Below, one piece after another: positions 11,307 through 23,171 of a stretch of DNA of 64,000 nucleotides. This DNA comes from Dioscorea cayenensis subsp. rotundata (lineage: Eukaryota > Streptophyta > Magnoliopsida > Dioscoreales > Dioscoreaceae), in assembly GCF_009730915.1 (NCBI RefSeq), contig NC_052474.1, positions 20,557,501 through 20,621,500 of the forward strand, read 5' to 3'. The notes under the pieces are model-generated. The model searched no databases. It was given only the letters and a program-made list of their open reading frames with translations, and was not told the DNA's origin. A program made the position numbers and the translations under genes. Every line of letters begins with the position of its first letter. The first letter of the stretch is position 1.

Positions 11307-13883
11307 TATTTATATCTATTTATTTATTTTGTCACTCGGAATAATTCTGATGTTTTGATTAATTTATTATTTTTATCTTTTAGTTATATACGCCACTCGG
11401 AATAATTCGTATGTTTTGTTTAATTATTATCTTTTTATCTTTTAGTTATATATATAAATATACATAATTCATATCATCAGATATTAAACCTAAAATATGG
11501 AAATATTTTCATTGAAAATAAAACTTTGATAGCCCTTTTTCCCTCGAAAAATTTTTCACGGCCATTTTTCCAAAGATATTAGTTTTGTTTTGCTGTCATT
11601 AAAATTTCATGAAATTTTTTCACAAACTCGTTACATGACCTTTATTTTCCTCAAATCAATGGAAAATTTTTCCTACTCCATCATGGGAAAAGTTTTCCGT
11701 GAAAAACTTAAAGTGGCTATGTGAAAAGCAAAACGCGATCGAAATATTTAAAATAACTTTTCATTTAAAAATTTTAAAAGAAAAGTTTTTCCTTTTGTTT
11801 TAAATTTTTTTAAAAAAAGATAAATTATATAACTGGATAATATTTTAAATAAATTTAAGATTCAATTCCACTCTGTTTATAATTTTAAAATAATTTTTTA
11901 AAAAAAAATTCCTTTTCTTTTAATTTTTTTTTTTAAAAAGATAAATTATATAACTTGATAAAATTTTAAATATATTTATCCAGATCAGATGGAAACTAGA
12001 TTCTCGTGGCGTTTTGACGTAAGATTCAATTCTACGTAATGTTTATAATTTTTAGTAATTTTTAAAAATTCCATGGAAAATGTGACTTTTTCCAGGAGAA
12101 AAATTGATACAATCAAACAACAACGAAGTGTTTTTCCACTGAAAACGTTTCATTTTCCGTGGAAATGAAGACAATGAAATAACAAAATCTATTTTTCCAT
12201 AGAAAATTTTTGATTTTTCTAGTTTGAAAATTACGCCAATCAAAACCACTATTTTTCATTTTCTGCTAAAAATTTTTCATGGAACATTTTTCCATGGAAA
12301 TCAACCATTTTCCATGTCTGCTAATCAAACACAAAATTTTTAGTAAAAAACTTATTATATATCAATATTTTAATAATTATTTAAATATTATTTTTTTAAA
12401 TAATAAGAATTATTACACTTAAAAATATTTTTAAATTTTCAAATTTAGTTTATATAAGAATTTAAATTATAAAAATAAAATGATGTGGACTCGACTCTTT
12501 CTCTCCTAAACTCTAAACCCTCACCGCCTCACACACCTACCTCTAAAAATCCTAAAATCTATAAAAACTCACGAACCATCTTATAAAACTTAAAAGCCTA
12601 AAAACCTATAAAACTCTATATCCCTAATTCTGAACCCTAAAAAAGTTTAGGATTTAAGCGGAAAAGAGAACTAGTAAATGTGATTAGAATGGAGGAAAAG
12701 GATGATATAAATGCGGACATAAAATTTCAACTCGTGAAACCTATTACAACATTATTTATTACTTTGTTTATGTGTATATATATTTATTAAATAATTATTA
12801 TTTACAATAATATTTTTAAATTTTCAAACCTTGATTTGATCGAAACGATAATTTGAATTAAAAAAAAACTGAAAGAGGAAATACAATTTGGGGAGAGGAG
12901 ATGAAGAAAAATTGAGAGAAGGCTTTTGGATTTTAAAAAAAAATGAGGGAGAGAAAACTTTAAAGGGTAACTAAAATGATTTAAGATCTCTCACAAAAGG
13001 AGATAGAGGTCGTACCTATTAAGCTTTTGGATTTTAAAATAATAATAATAATAATAATAATAATAGTAATAACAATAATTTCAAAGTTGATTCATGTTAC
13101 TTATGCAATTCTCTATTTGTTTGTTTGTTTTTTATTTTTTTTTATATAGTGAACAGGTCACTCATTTCAGCTAATATAATGAGGAATTGATCCTCAACCT
13201 CTCACTCAAAAGAAAAAAAAGGTTATCATCCATATGAAGGTGTGGTAATTGTCTATACAATTTTTGCATAATTTAATAATTTTCAGACAAGATTTATTAA
13301 GGTTGAACTCACTGCGTTTGGATTGAATTTATTTAATTTGGATCCAACTTATTAAACATAGACCTAACCCATAAAGTTTGAACCCAACCTTCTACAATAG
13401 ATTTGACCTATTAACCAATTTTAGTGCATTTTGATCTTTTAAAACCTCATTTCATCAAAAAAGTTTTCCGCAGTCTTTAAAATCACTAATTGGGGTGTCA
13501 TAGTCCTCCAACATTTGAGGTCAACGAGCTTTGAGGCCCATTAAAGCTTTTTAAAATCCAAAGTCAGTGGATTTCAAATTACAATATAGTTGTAATTACT
13601 GTATTTAAAAATACAATGAGTGTTAAATTTAGTATTTTGTTTGATATAGTTGGAATGCTAGATTATAAAATTTTGTGTTTGGTTGGAAAAATTCATAAAT
13701 CTAGATTTAGTATATGGTCACCTAAGATAAGACTACCTTATATTCAATGAGCATTAATTTTTATTAATTATTAAATAAACAATTATATATATATATATAT
13801 AATATTAAAATTTGGTTGTATTAGTTCAATTTATATAAATATTTCTATAATCAATAAAATAATTTTAAAAATATCAAAGCACA
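11307..13883. other. AT-rich spacer with local repeats
   Basis: No gene is supported. From 11520 to 12325 there are many copies of TTTTCCATGGAAA-like palindromic motifs in both orientations. At about 11817-12060 a unit containing ATAAATTATATAACT and AAGATTCAATTC occurs twice, the second copy with a ~55 bp insertion. An AAT microsatellite lies at 13039-13066. Confidence 0.55.
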
Positions 13884-13892
13884 TAGAAATGA

Positions 13893-14262
13893 GGCTAATT
13901 TATTAAAATATTGTTTAATTTTAAATTATTTTCTTTAGAATCGCATTTCAGTAATTATTTACTGAAATGCATTTTATATATATTATTATTTTTAAATAGC
14001 CGGTCCCACTCTAATTTTTATATTTAAATTTAATAAAAACAGAGGGGCCCTGTTATTTTTAATATTGCTTTTATTTTTAAGTTAATCATGGGCTCCCGAT
14101 AGTTTTTGGAAATTAAAAAGCATTTTACATTCAAACCCTTATAATTTTCATTAATTTTTCTTATAACTTATTTTTTCTCACTTCTACTATGTTATTTTTA
14201 CTTTCACTAATTATAACCCCACTGTTAATAATTTAAATAAATAATTTTAATATTTTTCATCA
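13893..14262 (+). repeat. Left terminal inverted repeat of Mutator-like element
   Basis: It pairs with 15140-15509. Inside it, 13943-13970 is a perfect palindrome, GCATTTCAGTAA-TTAT-TTACTGAAATGC. Further landmarks are AGAGGGGCCC, TTACATTCAAACCCTTATAA and ACTATGTTATTTTTACT. Confidence 0.85.
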
Positions 14263-15139
14263 TAAGAGGGTCAGTTGGGATCGAATTATCGAGCAGAATT
14301 GGTACTCTACCACATTCACGAGTCATTGCACTGAAATCGATCTCACGCAATCCATTTGTTGAGTGGACCATATAAACCCTCCAAATCTAAAACACACAGA
14401 GTATTTCTATAAGATTATCAATATAGAGAGCTCTTCTTTAAAAATTTTTATCATTGTAGTTTTTTATTTTTCTTGCAATGTTATTTTATTTTTTACATTA
14501 AATCTAGCAAAAATTCATATTCTCATATACTGAACGAAGAGACAACCTCGGTCGAGAGGAACACCGACCAAGGCCCATGAAGTAACTCGCGACGAAAGAA
14601 TGAAAGCTTCCACTACTAGCTATTAGTTACTCAATTTTCGATCTAATGGACTCGTGTATGTTTTTTCTATCCGTGTTAACTAGTTGACTTTCATATAAGC
14701 TTCCTCTCTCTTTTTTTGCTTTTTATTAAAACATTTTTTTTAATTATTTACCGAATTATGTATTCCTATAAGTATTTATGGAAATATACATTTTATATTT
14801 TTAACTTAACGGTCCCACTCACTACTTTTTCATTTTTCTACAATGTCAGTAAAAAATCACTTTGCTTTTGGTTTACTATAATGGTTCAATCACTACAAGT
14901 GAGGAGACGGCAATATTTTCACTCACGATGATCATTCTTGTTTTTATATAGAAAATGATATCTCTTTAGCCCAATTTAAAGAGAACTATTAAAGAAAAAT
15001 ATAGAAATTACGGATGATCAAATAATTGCACACATCAAATATCGTATGGGAGTAATTACATACATTCAAAAATATCAAGTGAGCTTTGGCTTTAGTTATG
15101 AGGAGTAATTTTTACATGTGAATAAAATATTTAAAAATT

Positions 15140-15509
15140 TTATTATGTTGAAAAATATTAAAAATTATTTATTTAAATTATTAACAACCTGGGTTATAAT
15201 TAGTGAAAGTAAAAATAACATAGTAGAGTGAGAAAAATAAGTTATAAGAAAAATTAAACTGAAAAATTATAAGGGTTTGAATGTAAAATGCTTTTTAATT
15301 TAAAAACCTATTCGGGACCAGTTCTTAAAAATAAAAACTTAATATTAAAAATAACGGGCCCCTCTGTTTTTATAAATTTAAATATAAAAATTAGAGTGGG
15401 ATCGAGTTATTTATAATAAAAATATAAAATGCGCATTTCCGTAAATAATTACATAAATGCACATTTAAAGAAATAATTTAAAATTAAACAATATTTTAAT
15501 AAATTAGCC
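15140..15509 (-). repeat. Right terminal inverted repeat of Mutator-like element
   Basis: The inverted copy carries AACGGGCCCCTCTG and TTATAAGGGTTTGAATGTAA. Its internal palindrome is partly decayed (GCGCATTTCCGTAA / TTACATAAATGCAC). Confidence 0.85.
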
Positions 15510-15518
15510 TAGAAATGA

Positions 15519-17363
15519 GCATCTTTCATTAAATGTTTTTTATTTGCCTAATATTTATGTTAAATATGTTATATTTATCCCTCTAATTTATTTTAGCCCT
15601 AAAAATTATTTATAAGCATATACTATGTAGTTTTTATGATATAATGTGTTAAATTAATAAATTTAGAATAAGCCATAATATATTTTTATTTAAAAACAAA
15701 AATAATTAAATAATTGAAAATGATAAATCATCTAATTCATTGTAAAAAATTATATATTTATGAATTTAAAATTAAAATAATTATTTGAATACTCTTTGTG
15801 AGAATTTAAATTTAAAATAACACTTTTAAATATATTTAAACTGTTAACAAGATCAAAATATTCAATACTATATATATTTGATAAGTGCCCACGTGAGACA
15901 TACTTTATAGATTAAAATTATGCATTATGAACTACGCTCAAATTTGACACAGTTCAAAGTCTATAAGCCATTGTAGTTCAAACTCCCATAATTTTTTTAA
16001 ATCCACCTAAATAAAAAAAAATTCAATAATTTTGTAATTATAATTACATAAAGTTCTAAATCCGGTGAAATAAATACCACCTAAAACTATTAAGTAAAAG
16101 TGTTTCCAGACTAACTGGTTGAAGGGTCTTCCAACATAGCTTGAGGGTTTTTCATAATAAAATAAAATGGGCTTGAGGCCCTTTTGATAATGAAATGGAC
16201 TTGGGTTCCGGGCCTTTTGATGACGGGATGATGATGAAAGGGGCTTGAGGCCTTTTATGATGATCTTATTGGCTTCAATATAAGAACATGCCTAAATAAG
16301 CCTGAAATCTCTACTTGACTAGAAGAAGACAGACTCAAAAGTATGAACCCCTCAAAATGAACTCATTTGAGAGGTCGAATTAGGGTGTAGTGGAGTAGGT
16401 ATAATACCCATTGAGCTTCTGACACATATCTCAAAAATATATTAAAATATAATAAAATTTTAAAATATTTTTACTTTTCTCACCAAATTATTCTACATGA
16501 ACTTTATCTATTATACTTCACTTAAGTTTTCTCCTAAATAAAAACAAATTAGTTGAGTTAAATTAATTGAAAAATTGGAACCAAAAGGTTCATAGCTCAA
16601 TGGCATTAACCTCAATGCGAAAGGCGTTGATATAGAAAGTTGAAGTCTTCTTGACGCAATAGCGATAATGGGGTCCCCGGTTGTATGTGCGACTTTGCAA
16701 TGCAAATCTCATATCACCCTCGTGAAGGCTAAAGGGACAATCAATTCCTAACATGTGCTTACATCTCCGAGCTGCGTTTGTAGCATATGTAGATGAATAT
16801 GTCCAGAGCAAATCAACTAAATTAAATCAAATGAAATCAATCAAACCAAATTAACTAAATTTATTTAAAACAAATTAAACTAATTGCATAGATTGAGTCA
16901 ACCAAAGGGATTGATAGCCCAACAATATTAGCTCATTGTAAAAAGTCGAAAGTGGTCTCGTTGTACACAATAGTAATAACAAGTCTAGGTATAGATTTGT
17001 TGCCCAAAACCCTATGACCTTTGGGTGAGGATGATGCTACTTGGATGATTAATTTCAAGCCGCAAGCTAAAAAAATGATTGAGTTAAAACCAAAACTAGA
17101 TCAATTAAATAGATGACACCAAATCAAGAGACCGAATTGGTTAGGGTTTAAGTGGATCAAATCGACTAACTTTTAATAATAGGCAACAAGTGTCTGCTTT
17201 TATGAATGTAAAAAGTACTTCAGCAAGATCGCATGGGAGGAGATTTGACACCATAACCTCCCTTTACACTTTGGTGTCATACCATCGGGCTATCAAATGG
17301 TTAATCAAATCTAACTAACTTGTATGATGCCTTGAATTTGAAATTGATTGCGATCAGTAACCC
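15519..17363. other. Spacer with diverged short repeats
   Basis: No gene. At 16160-16265 about three copies of a ~45 bp unit around GGGCTTGAGGCCCTTTTGAT are arranged in tandem. At 16575-16800 and 16905-17010 two diverged copies of one sequence share a TAGCTCA-type motif, a run resembling GTCGAAAGTGGTCTCGTTG and an AATAGCGATAA/AATAGTAATAA block. The first copy gives two overlapping open frames on the minus strand (16811-16590 and 16705-16511) with no recognisable product. This looks like a dispersed repeat, possibly tRNA-derived. Confidence 0.5.
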
Positions 17364-17683
17364 CTGTCCAAATTATGACTCAGCTCTAATTTAGGAGTTA
17401 ACCCTAAATTAGAGACTTCAATGAAAACTCGTGGTGGGCTTTTGGCTTGGGCCCATAGCAGGCCCGATCCATCTGGGTTATATTATTTTATTTTAATTTG
17501 GATATATATAGGGTTTTATCTCAGATCATCTATATGAGTTTTTCCTCGAAAAGAGAAGAATAAGAAATCTCATCTCCCCTGCCCGTGGGACGTAGGTCAT
17601 ATAGACCGAACCACGTAAATCTCCGTAGTGCTACTATTTTCTTTTTGTTTTTTCTTCATATTATTCTCGTGTTTGGCATAACA
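17364..17683 (+). repeat. Putative 5' LTR of second copia element
   Basis: About 320 bp from TGTCC to AACA. The right edge is well placed because the primer site follows 2 bp later. The left edge is a guess, since no partner LTR is visible in the window. Confidence 0.55.
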
Positions 17684-17685
17684 AG

Positions 17686-17697
17686 TGGCATCGAGGC
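17686..17697 (+). promoter_or_regulatory. Primer binding site of second copia element
   Basis: TGGCATCGAGGC, a diverged form of the initiator tRNA-Met complement used by copia elements. Confidence 0.65.
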
Positions 17698-17747
17698 AAA
17701 GTCCTCGAATTCAACTTGAATTTAGGGTTTTCGGGTTTCGCTAAAGG

Positions 17748-18275
17748 ATGGCCTCTCATAAATTCAAAATTGAGAAGTTCAATGGATCGAATGATTTCAT
17801 TACGTGGAAGATCAAGATAAAAGGCGATTCTAGTTCGTGCAGGGGATGTGCGATGACATTAGAAGGAGAAGGAAAATTACTAGCGGAGATGAAGGTGAAG
17901 GAGAAGGCAGAGATTTTGGCAAAGGCTTTTAGAGCTATTCTTTTTGAGTCTAATCGATGAAGTCTCGCAGAGGTCGTTGATGAAACGATCAGCGGCAGGG
18001 ATTATGGAAGAAGGCGGAAAGTAAGTTTTGAAGAAATCTCTAACCAACCGGTTATATCAAAAAGCAACGTTGTATACCTTGCGGATGATGAGAGAATATA
18101 CTGGGTAAAAGATCATCTTGACAATTTTTAACCGGATTATTCTAGATCTACAAGGTGTTGGTGTTAAAATTGATGATGAGGGATCAAGCTATCATCCTCT
18201 TATGTTCCTTGCCAAATTTATATGAGAATTTTTGTTAATATTATGCTATATGGTAGAGACAAGTATTTCTATTAG
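17748..18275 (+). pseudogene. copia gag remnant, truncated by gap
   Basis: It begins MASHKFKIEKFNGSNDFITW, the typical start of a copia gag polyprotein (a KFxIEKFNG..DFxxW pattern). After a stop at 17958 the similarity continues in other frames: KSLTNRLYQKATLYTLRM at about 18030-18085, NRIILDLQGVGVKIDDE at about 18128-18178, and a MLYMVET-like segment at about 18240-18258. Frameshifts and stops show it is inactive. The 1000 N follow. Confidence 0.8.
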
Positions 18276-19275
18276 NNNNNNNNNNNNNNNNNNNNNNNNN
18301 NNNNNNNNNNNNNNNNNNNNNNNNNNNNNNNNNNNNNNNNNNNNNNNNNNNNNNNNNNNNNNNNNNNNNNNNNNNNNNNNNNNNNNNNNNNNNNNNNNNN
18401 NNNNNNNNNNNNNNNNNNNNNNNNNNNNNNNNNNNNNNNNNNNNNNNNNNNNNNNNNNNNNNNNNNNNNNNNNNNNNNNNNNNNNNNNNNNNNNNNNNNN
18501 NNNNNNNNNNNNNNNNNNNNNNNNNNNNNNNNNNNNNNNNNNNNNNNNNNNNNNNNNNNNNNNNNNNNNNNNNNNNNNNNNNNNNNNNNNNNNNNNNNNN
18601 NNNNNNNNNNNNNNNNNNNNNNNNNNNNNNNNNNNNNNNNNNNNNNNNNNNNNNNNNNNNNNNNNNNNNNNNNNNNNNNNNNNNNNNNNNNNNNNNNNNN
18701 NNNNNNNNNNNNNNNNNNNNNNNNNNNNNNNNNNNNNNNNNNNNNNNNNNNNNNNNNNNNNNNNNNNNNNNNNNNNNNNNNNNNNNNNNNNNNNNNNNNN
18801 NNNNNNNNNNNNNNNNNNNNNNNNNNNNNNNNNNNNNNNNNNNNNNNNNNNNNNNNNNNNNNNNNNNNNNNNNNNNNNNNNNNNNNNNNNNNNNNNNNNN
18901 NNNNNNNNNNNNNNNNNNNNNNNNNNNNNNNNNNNNNNNNNNNNNNNNNNNNNNNNNNNNNNNNNNNNNNNNNNNNNNNNNNNNNNNNNNNNNNNNNNNN
19001 NNNNNNNNNNNNNNNNNNNNNNNNNNNNNNNNNNNNNNNNNNNNNNNNNNNNNNNNNNNNNNNNNNNNNNNNNNNNNNNNNNNNNNNNNNNNNNNNNNNN
19101 NNNNNNNNNNNNNNNNNNNNNNNNNNNNNNNNNNNNNNNNNNNNNNNNNNNNNNNNNNNNNNNNNNNNNNNNNNNNNNNNNNNNNNNNNNNNNNNNNNNN
19201 NNNNNNNNNNNNNNNNNNNNNNNNNNNNNNNNNNNNNNNNNNNNNNNNNNNNNNNNNNNNNNNNNNNNNNNNNNN
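18276..19275. other. Assembly gap, exactly 1000 N
   Basis: A run of exactly 1000 undetermined bases, a conventional placeholder size. The true distance, and even the adjacency of the two flanks, is unknown. Open frames that span it are artefacts. Confidence 0.98.
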
Positions 19276-22200
19276 TCATACGTATTGTTTCCGTCATCAC
19301 ACTTCAAGTCCCAAAAACTTGAATCATTTACGTGCTTTTCCTCACTTGCTGAATTTTTCAACCGTTTCTCTGTACTCACGTGTTACATCAAGTCCGAGTG
19401 CATTACTATCCTTTATAGTTACGATAGTCCCATAATGACAGCCATTGCGATGTAAGAGTATAGTTCTTTACAGTAACAAACACACTAAAAACAGAATCCA
19501 CCCAGTCTCTATGTTTCACAGTGCTTCACGATATTGGGACTTAATGGTTGTAATTAATGTGAGTGGTCATTTTTGTAAGCATGTTTTAGGATCGTTTCAC
19601 TGCCTCCTCATCTCATTGGCTAAGATACACCCGATGAGGCAACGACTACTACAGAAGCCGTCGCTTTTCATGGGTCACCGATGATTGTGTCATGGGTATC
19701 CGCATGAGTACCGATGTTCCATTAGATTTCTTGTTGACTATTTATCAAAACAAGAAATTTGGGACCTCTTCAATATCAGGGCTATTTGTTGAGGATCTAT
19801 GAGCGAAGCCTCCGTTGGGGCAATCCCAAGGCTGGAGAAAAAGGACACAGATGAAGAGATTGAACCTGTGAAGAAAACTATAGAATGCCACCTGTTCTCA
19901 TCATCATGTCAAGAAGTGATGACAATACTTGCTCATCCAATCAATGCAGCTATCGGGCCTCATACTATTAATAGTAAAAATAACCCAAATGTTAAACACT
20001 AGTAACCCGATTACACTTGTTATTAAATTACATCCTATCATTCAAAGATGACTATTATTAAGTTAAACTTGATTGGCCAACACTTCAATAAATACTATAA
20101 AGATATCAAATTCAAAGAAGCCTTCTGTTTCTCCCCGAAAACCATGCCCGCCTTCACTCCATGCCGCCATCTCGATCCACGCCGCGCGTTAGCCAGAGAT
20201 CCAAATTACGTTTCACTTCTACTTGATGCGACGAACGCCGCACGCTTTCAATCACTGCACCACCGACCAACACTATCTGCTGTATACCGAGTCAGCCTGG
20301 CCCCCTCTCCTCTTTGTATATAAACCTCGCATAGTCTTCAACAACAAGATTTATCAAAGGATTAATTTATACGGTTCACCAAGTATCTCGTCGATGGATG
20401 CTAGAAATAAGGGATACCCGTACAAGAACTGCAAGGGCAAAGGAGAAGCATGAGCAAATAACTTTTGTTCAGCTTTCAGATGGCCTCCACTTAAGTTTGA
20501 GCGAAGAGGTGTTTCCCCCGCTTCACGCATTCTTCCGCCATTTTGGTTTAACCACTTATAGCTTTAATTATCGGTGGACACTACCAATATCGCTAGGATT
20601 CTCACATTGTTTTGGCAAATTTCTCATCAAACCTCGGGAGGTGATCGACTTCCATCCATTTTCGGGGAAGAAGACAGTCATCATGTTGAATCGCCTGTTA
20701 ACCAGCAAATTTGCCGAAGCCGAGTAATGTTTTAAAACCGACCGTTAACCACTTCGTATTTGGGGTCAAGGGTCAATCTGTCCGGATCGTACCCATTCCA
20801 GTCTCATTGACCGATGATCATAAATATATATTTAAATAATATAAAATTAGAAATATCAGAAAATTAACAACAATACAGATGATGGTGAAATATTTTGGCT
20901 CATAATTTCTGCCATTGGGGTCACAACGATTGTGACCCGAACGTTGACCACCTGCCACCATGCTAGCTCAAGCAGTGAGCTACTCCGCTTCTGAGAATTT
21001 ACTTATCAACATATGGATTGTCATCAAGGATATATATTTGATAATAAATCCTTCCATATACCATATATAAAATCATTAACCATCTTACTTGAAATTTTCA
21101 ACACCAATAAAAAATCGAATGAATGCACCAATATAAAATCATCACGACACACAAAACACGTCAAAACATGAAAAATGTAAAAAACAAAATGAAAAACCAG
21201 AATACCATATGGGAGACTGAAAATAAGAGGCACGTCAGACCGCAATATTGATTGAACCAGCGATGACGCTTCGCGACCGTACCTGGTCAACGCGCAACAA
21301 GTAGTTGGACGAGGCTGAACGGGTCCCAGCAAACCTCGCGGAATCATGATAGGCGGCTACAAGTTACATGCATCGAGAGAAAATCAAAAAGGATCATCTC
21401 TAAACCTAATTCGAAAACTGTTTTTCCGATTTTGTCACCGGGTCGGTCATCGGGGTTTTATCCGGTTGTGGTTTTTAATTTTACAAAACAAGATATTCGA
21501 CCGATCGTCCGTTCCTGATGGCTTGCACCCACAAACGTCCGTTTTCTAGTGTAAACATTGTCTGAGTCACAATTTAGGTATCATCCTGAAAGCCGCGAGC
21601 TATTACTTCTATTGATCTCATCCTCCGTCTGCTTGGATCCGCTGTCTCAATGTCCGCATCGTACTATCATTTTTGGGCCTAATTTAGGATCTATTTCACG
21701 ACCATGGTTCTCAACTCATCCTTCATAACGCTTCCACGGTTCGTGATATTCAAACCATATATCGATGGAACTTATTCAGCATACATCGTGGGATTCTTAC
21801 TTCACCCCATCGACAACCTTTGTCTTCACCTATCTATGACCCATAACCGCTGATCAACTCACCGACCATTGTTTTCATATTTCAATTTTTCATTATGTGC
21901 AGACCGTCAACAAAGCTATGATTAAATGCCATCACCATAGTGGTTCTCAGAGATTCTATGCTCTGAGAATTTCAGGGTTTCTACCGCAAAACCATAAATT
22001 TTTAACACCGCTATAAAATATCACTATTTGCTCGATACCCAATAAAAATTAACTTTATTTATATATCCCACCGTGGTTACCGGGAGGCAGAAGCTATGTG
22101 AATCAACCAAGGTTTACCTAACCCAACGCACGTAAAATTACCCACCATTTAACATCATCTAACTTAAGTCATTTGAGAAAATTCAAATCTCCAACCATTC

Positions 22201-22420
22201 AAATGCCTTTCATCTCTTTGAGGTTCAATTAACCTCGTTCACAATACCGCCCATCTCATCATAACTTTCAAATACGAAGACGCCTACGTCATCCTCGGTT
22301 CTCCAACCCAACCCCGACTCTGACCACTCACGCTTAGCTATATTCGACGCCGTGCATCCGCATAAAAGACATCACACCATCGTAGGTCTGTGGCCAATTC
22401 ATCGCCGGGCCAAACACCAA
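19276..22420. other. GC-richer block of unknown nature after the gap
   Basis: Base composition is visibly less AT-rich than on both sides. Open frames are short and scattered, with no clear product. There is a TATA-like TGTATATAAACC at about 20315 followed by a leader-like stretch. Words such as TGACCGATGATCAT and GGGTCACAACGATTGTGACCCGA (20916-20938, itself an inverted repeat) suggest repeat or retroelement DNA. One open frame at 20398-20727 is listed separately. Confidence 0.4.
20398..20727 (+). CDS. Open frame of 109 codons, possible transposon-protein fragment
   Basis: I do not firmly recognise this product. The stretch LHLSLSEEVFPPLHAFFRHF followed by GLTTYSFNYRWTLPISLGFS loosely resembles the 'putative gypsy type transposon' (Transposase_28-like) domain found in plant retroelements, where an aromatic-rich region precedes the coiled part. 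Length is far below that family's size. There is a TATA-like box about 80 bp upstream (20315) and the flanks carry no further coding signal. It may be a captured exon, a decayed retroelement piece, or chance. A host gene seems least likely. Confidence 0.3.
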   Translation: MLEIRDTRTRTARAKEKHEQITFVQLSDGLHLSLSEEVFPPLHAFFRHFGLTTYSFNYRWTLPISLGFSHCFGKFLIKPREVIDFHPFSGKKTVIMLNRLLTSKFAEAE

Positions 22421-23171
22421 CGGCTAACAGATTAAAATTCGATGTCCAGAGAATCCAGATGGTAAAAACTGATATTGATAGATGTATAATAAAATTGTTG
22501 ACTTTTCTTATAAATTTCATGATTATATTAGAGTATAAAATTATTTGTTATAAGGGGCCAATTTTTACCTATTTAGTTAGACAATGTAAAATTTTTAACA
22601 TGTTTGTAAAATCGCACAAGTGAATTTATTAAAAACTTCATGATTTTAATAATTTTTATATGTATAATTTAAATAATTTAAAGTCTAGGCAAGTAATAAA
22701 AATTTGATGGTTATATTAACAAACCCATAATTGTCATTTGTTGGAATGAAATGAGTAATGTTTATAAAATAAGAAAAAAAAAAATTAGAGGGTATAAGGT
22801 TAAAAAAAAAAACCATTTAATTTACCCTATTCACCCATTGATTGACCACAGAGTCAACTCAACCATAGCATATACAAATATAATTGATTTGTATGACAGA
22901 AGTTAAACAAATACTTTAGAAGGGTATTTGGGGAATTACGATTTTATAGGTAAGATATAAATAAAAAAAACCCTAAATATTTCATCAATATAAAGAAATA
23001 ATAACATTATTATTTAAATTTTTTATTAAATATACAAGAAAAATAGCTGTTTATAACTAGATAATAATCTAATGCCCACTAAAACGAAATAAATTACGTG
23101 CTGTAACCAAATATTAATAATGATGATTATAATATGGTTGCATTGTTGTAATGCAAATGTTTATAGCTCTT
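22421..23171. other. AT-rich spacer
   Basis: Nothing recognisable beyond short A/T runs. It ends at the start of the LTR at 23172. Confidence 0.6.

Larger units (their letters stand above)
13884..15518. mobile_element. Non-autonomous Mutator-like element with 9 bp target duplication
   Basis: The element spans 13893-15509. It begins GGCTAATTTATTAAAATATTG and ends with the inverted complement. The identical 9 bp TAGAAATGA lies immediately outside both ends (13884-13892 and 15510-15518). Terminal inverted repeats are about 370 bp (13893-14262 and 15140-15509), long as in Mutator-like elements, and 9 bp is the usual target duplication for that superfamily. The interior (about 880 bp) has no transposase-like open frame, so it must be mobilised in trans. 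A further partial copy of the subterminal region (CGGTCCCACTC) sits inside at about 14735-14825. Boundaries are read directly; the superfamily assignment is inference from the duplication length and repeat length. Confidence 0.85.
17364..18275 (+). mobile_element. 5' part of a second copia retrotransposon, cut by the assembly gap
   Basis: A 5' LTR ends ...GGCATAACA at 17683. The primer site is 17686-17697. A gag reading frame starts at 17748 and runs, with breaks, to the N gap. The LTR start is placed tentatively at TGTCCAAATTATGACTC (17364); a TATATATAGGG box at about 17505 and a CT-rich leader fit LTR promoter structure. The rest of the element must lie in the gap or be missing. Confidence 0.75.

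Noticed and set aside
18232..19455. Long open frames on both strands across the N run
   Set aside because: They consist almost entirely of undetermined bases. Only the short flanks are real sequence.
19276..22420. Bacterial or organellar contamination as the source of the GC-richer block
   Set aside because: No bacterial gene organisation and no plastid or mitochondrial gene could be recognised. An unidentified plant repeat is simpler.
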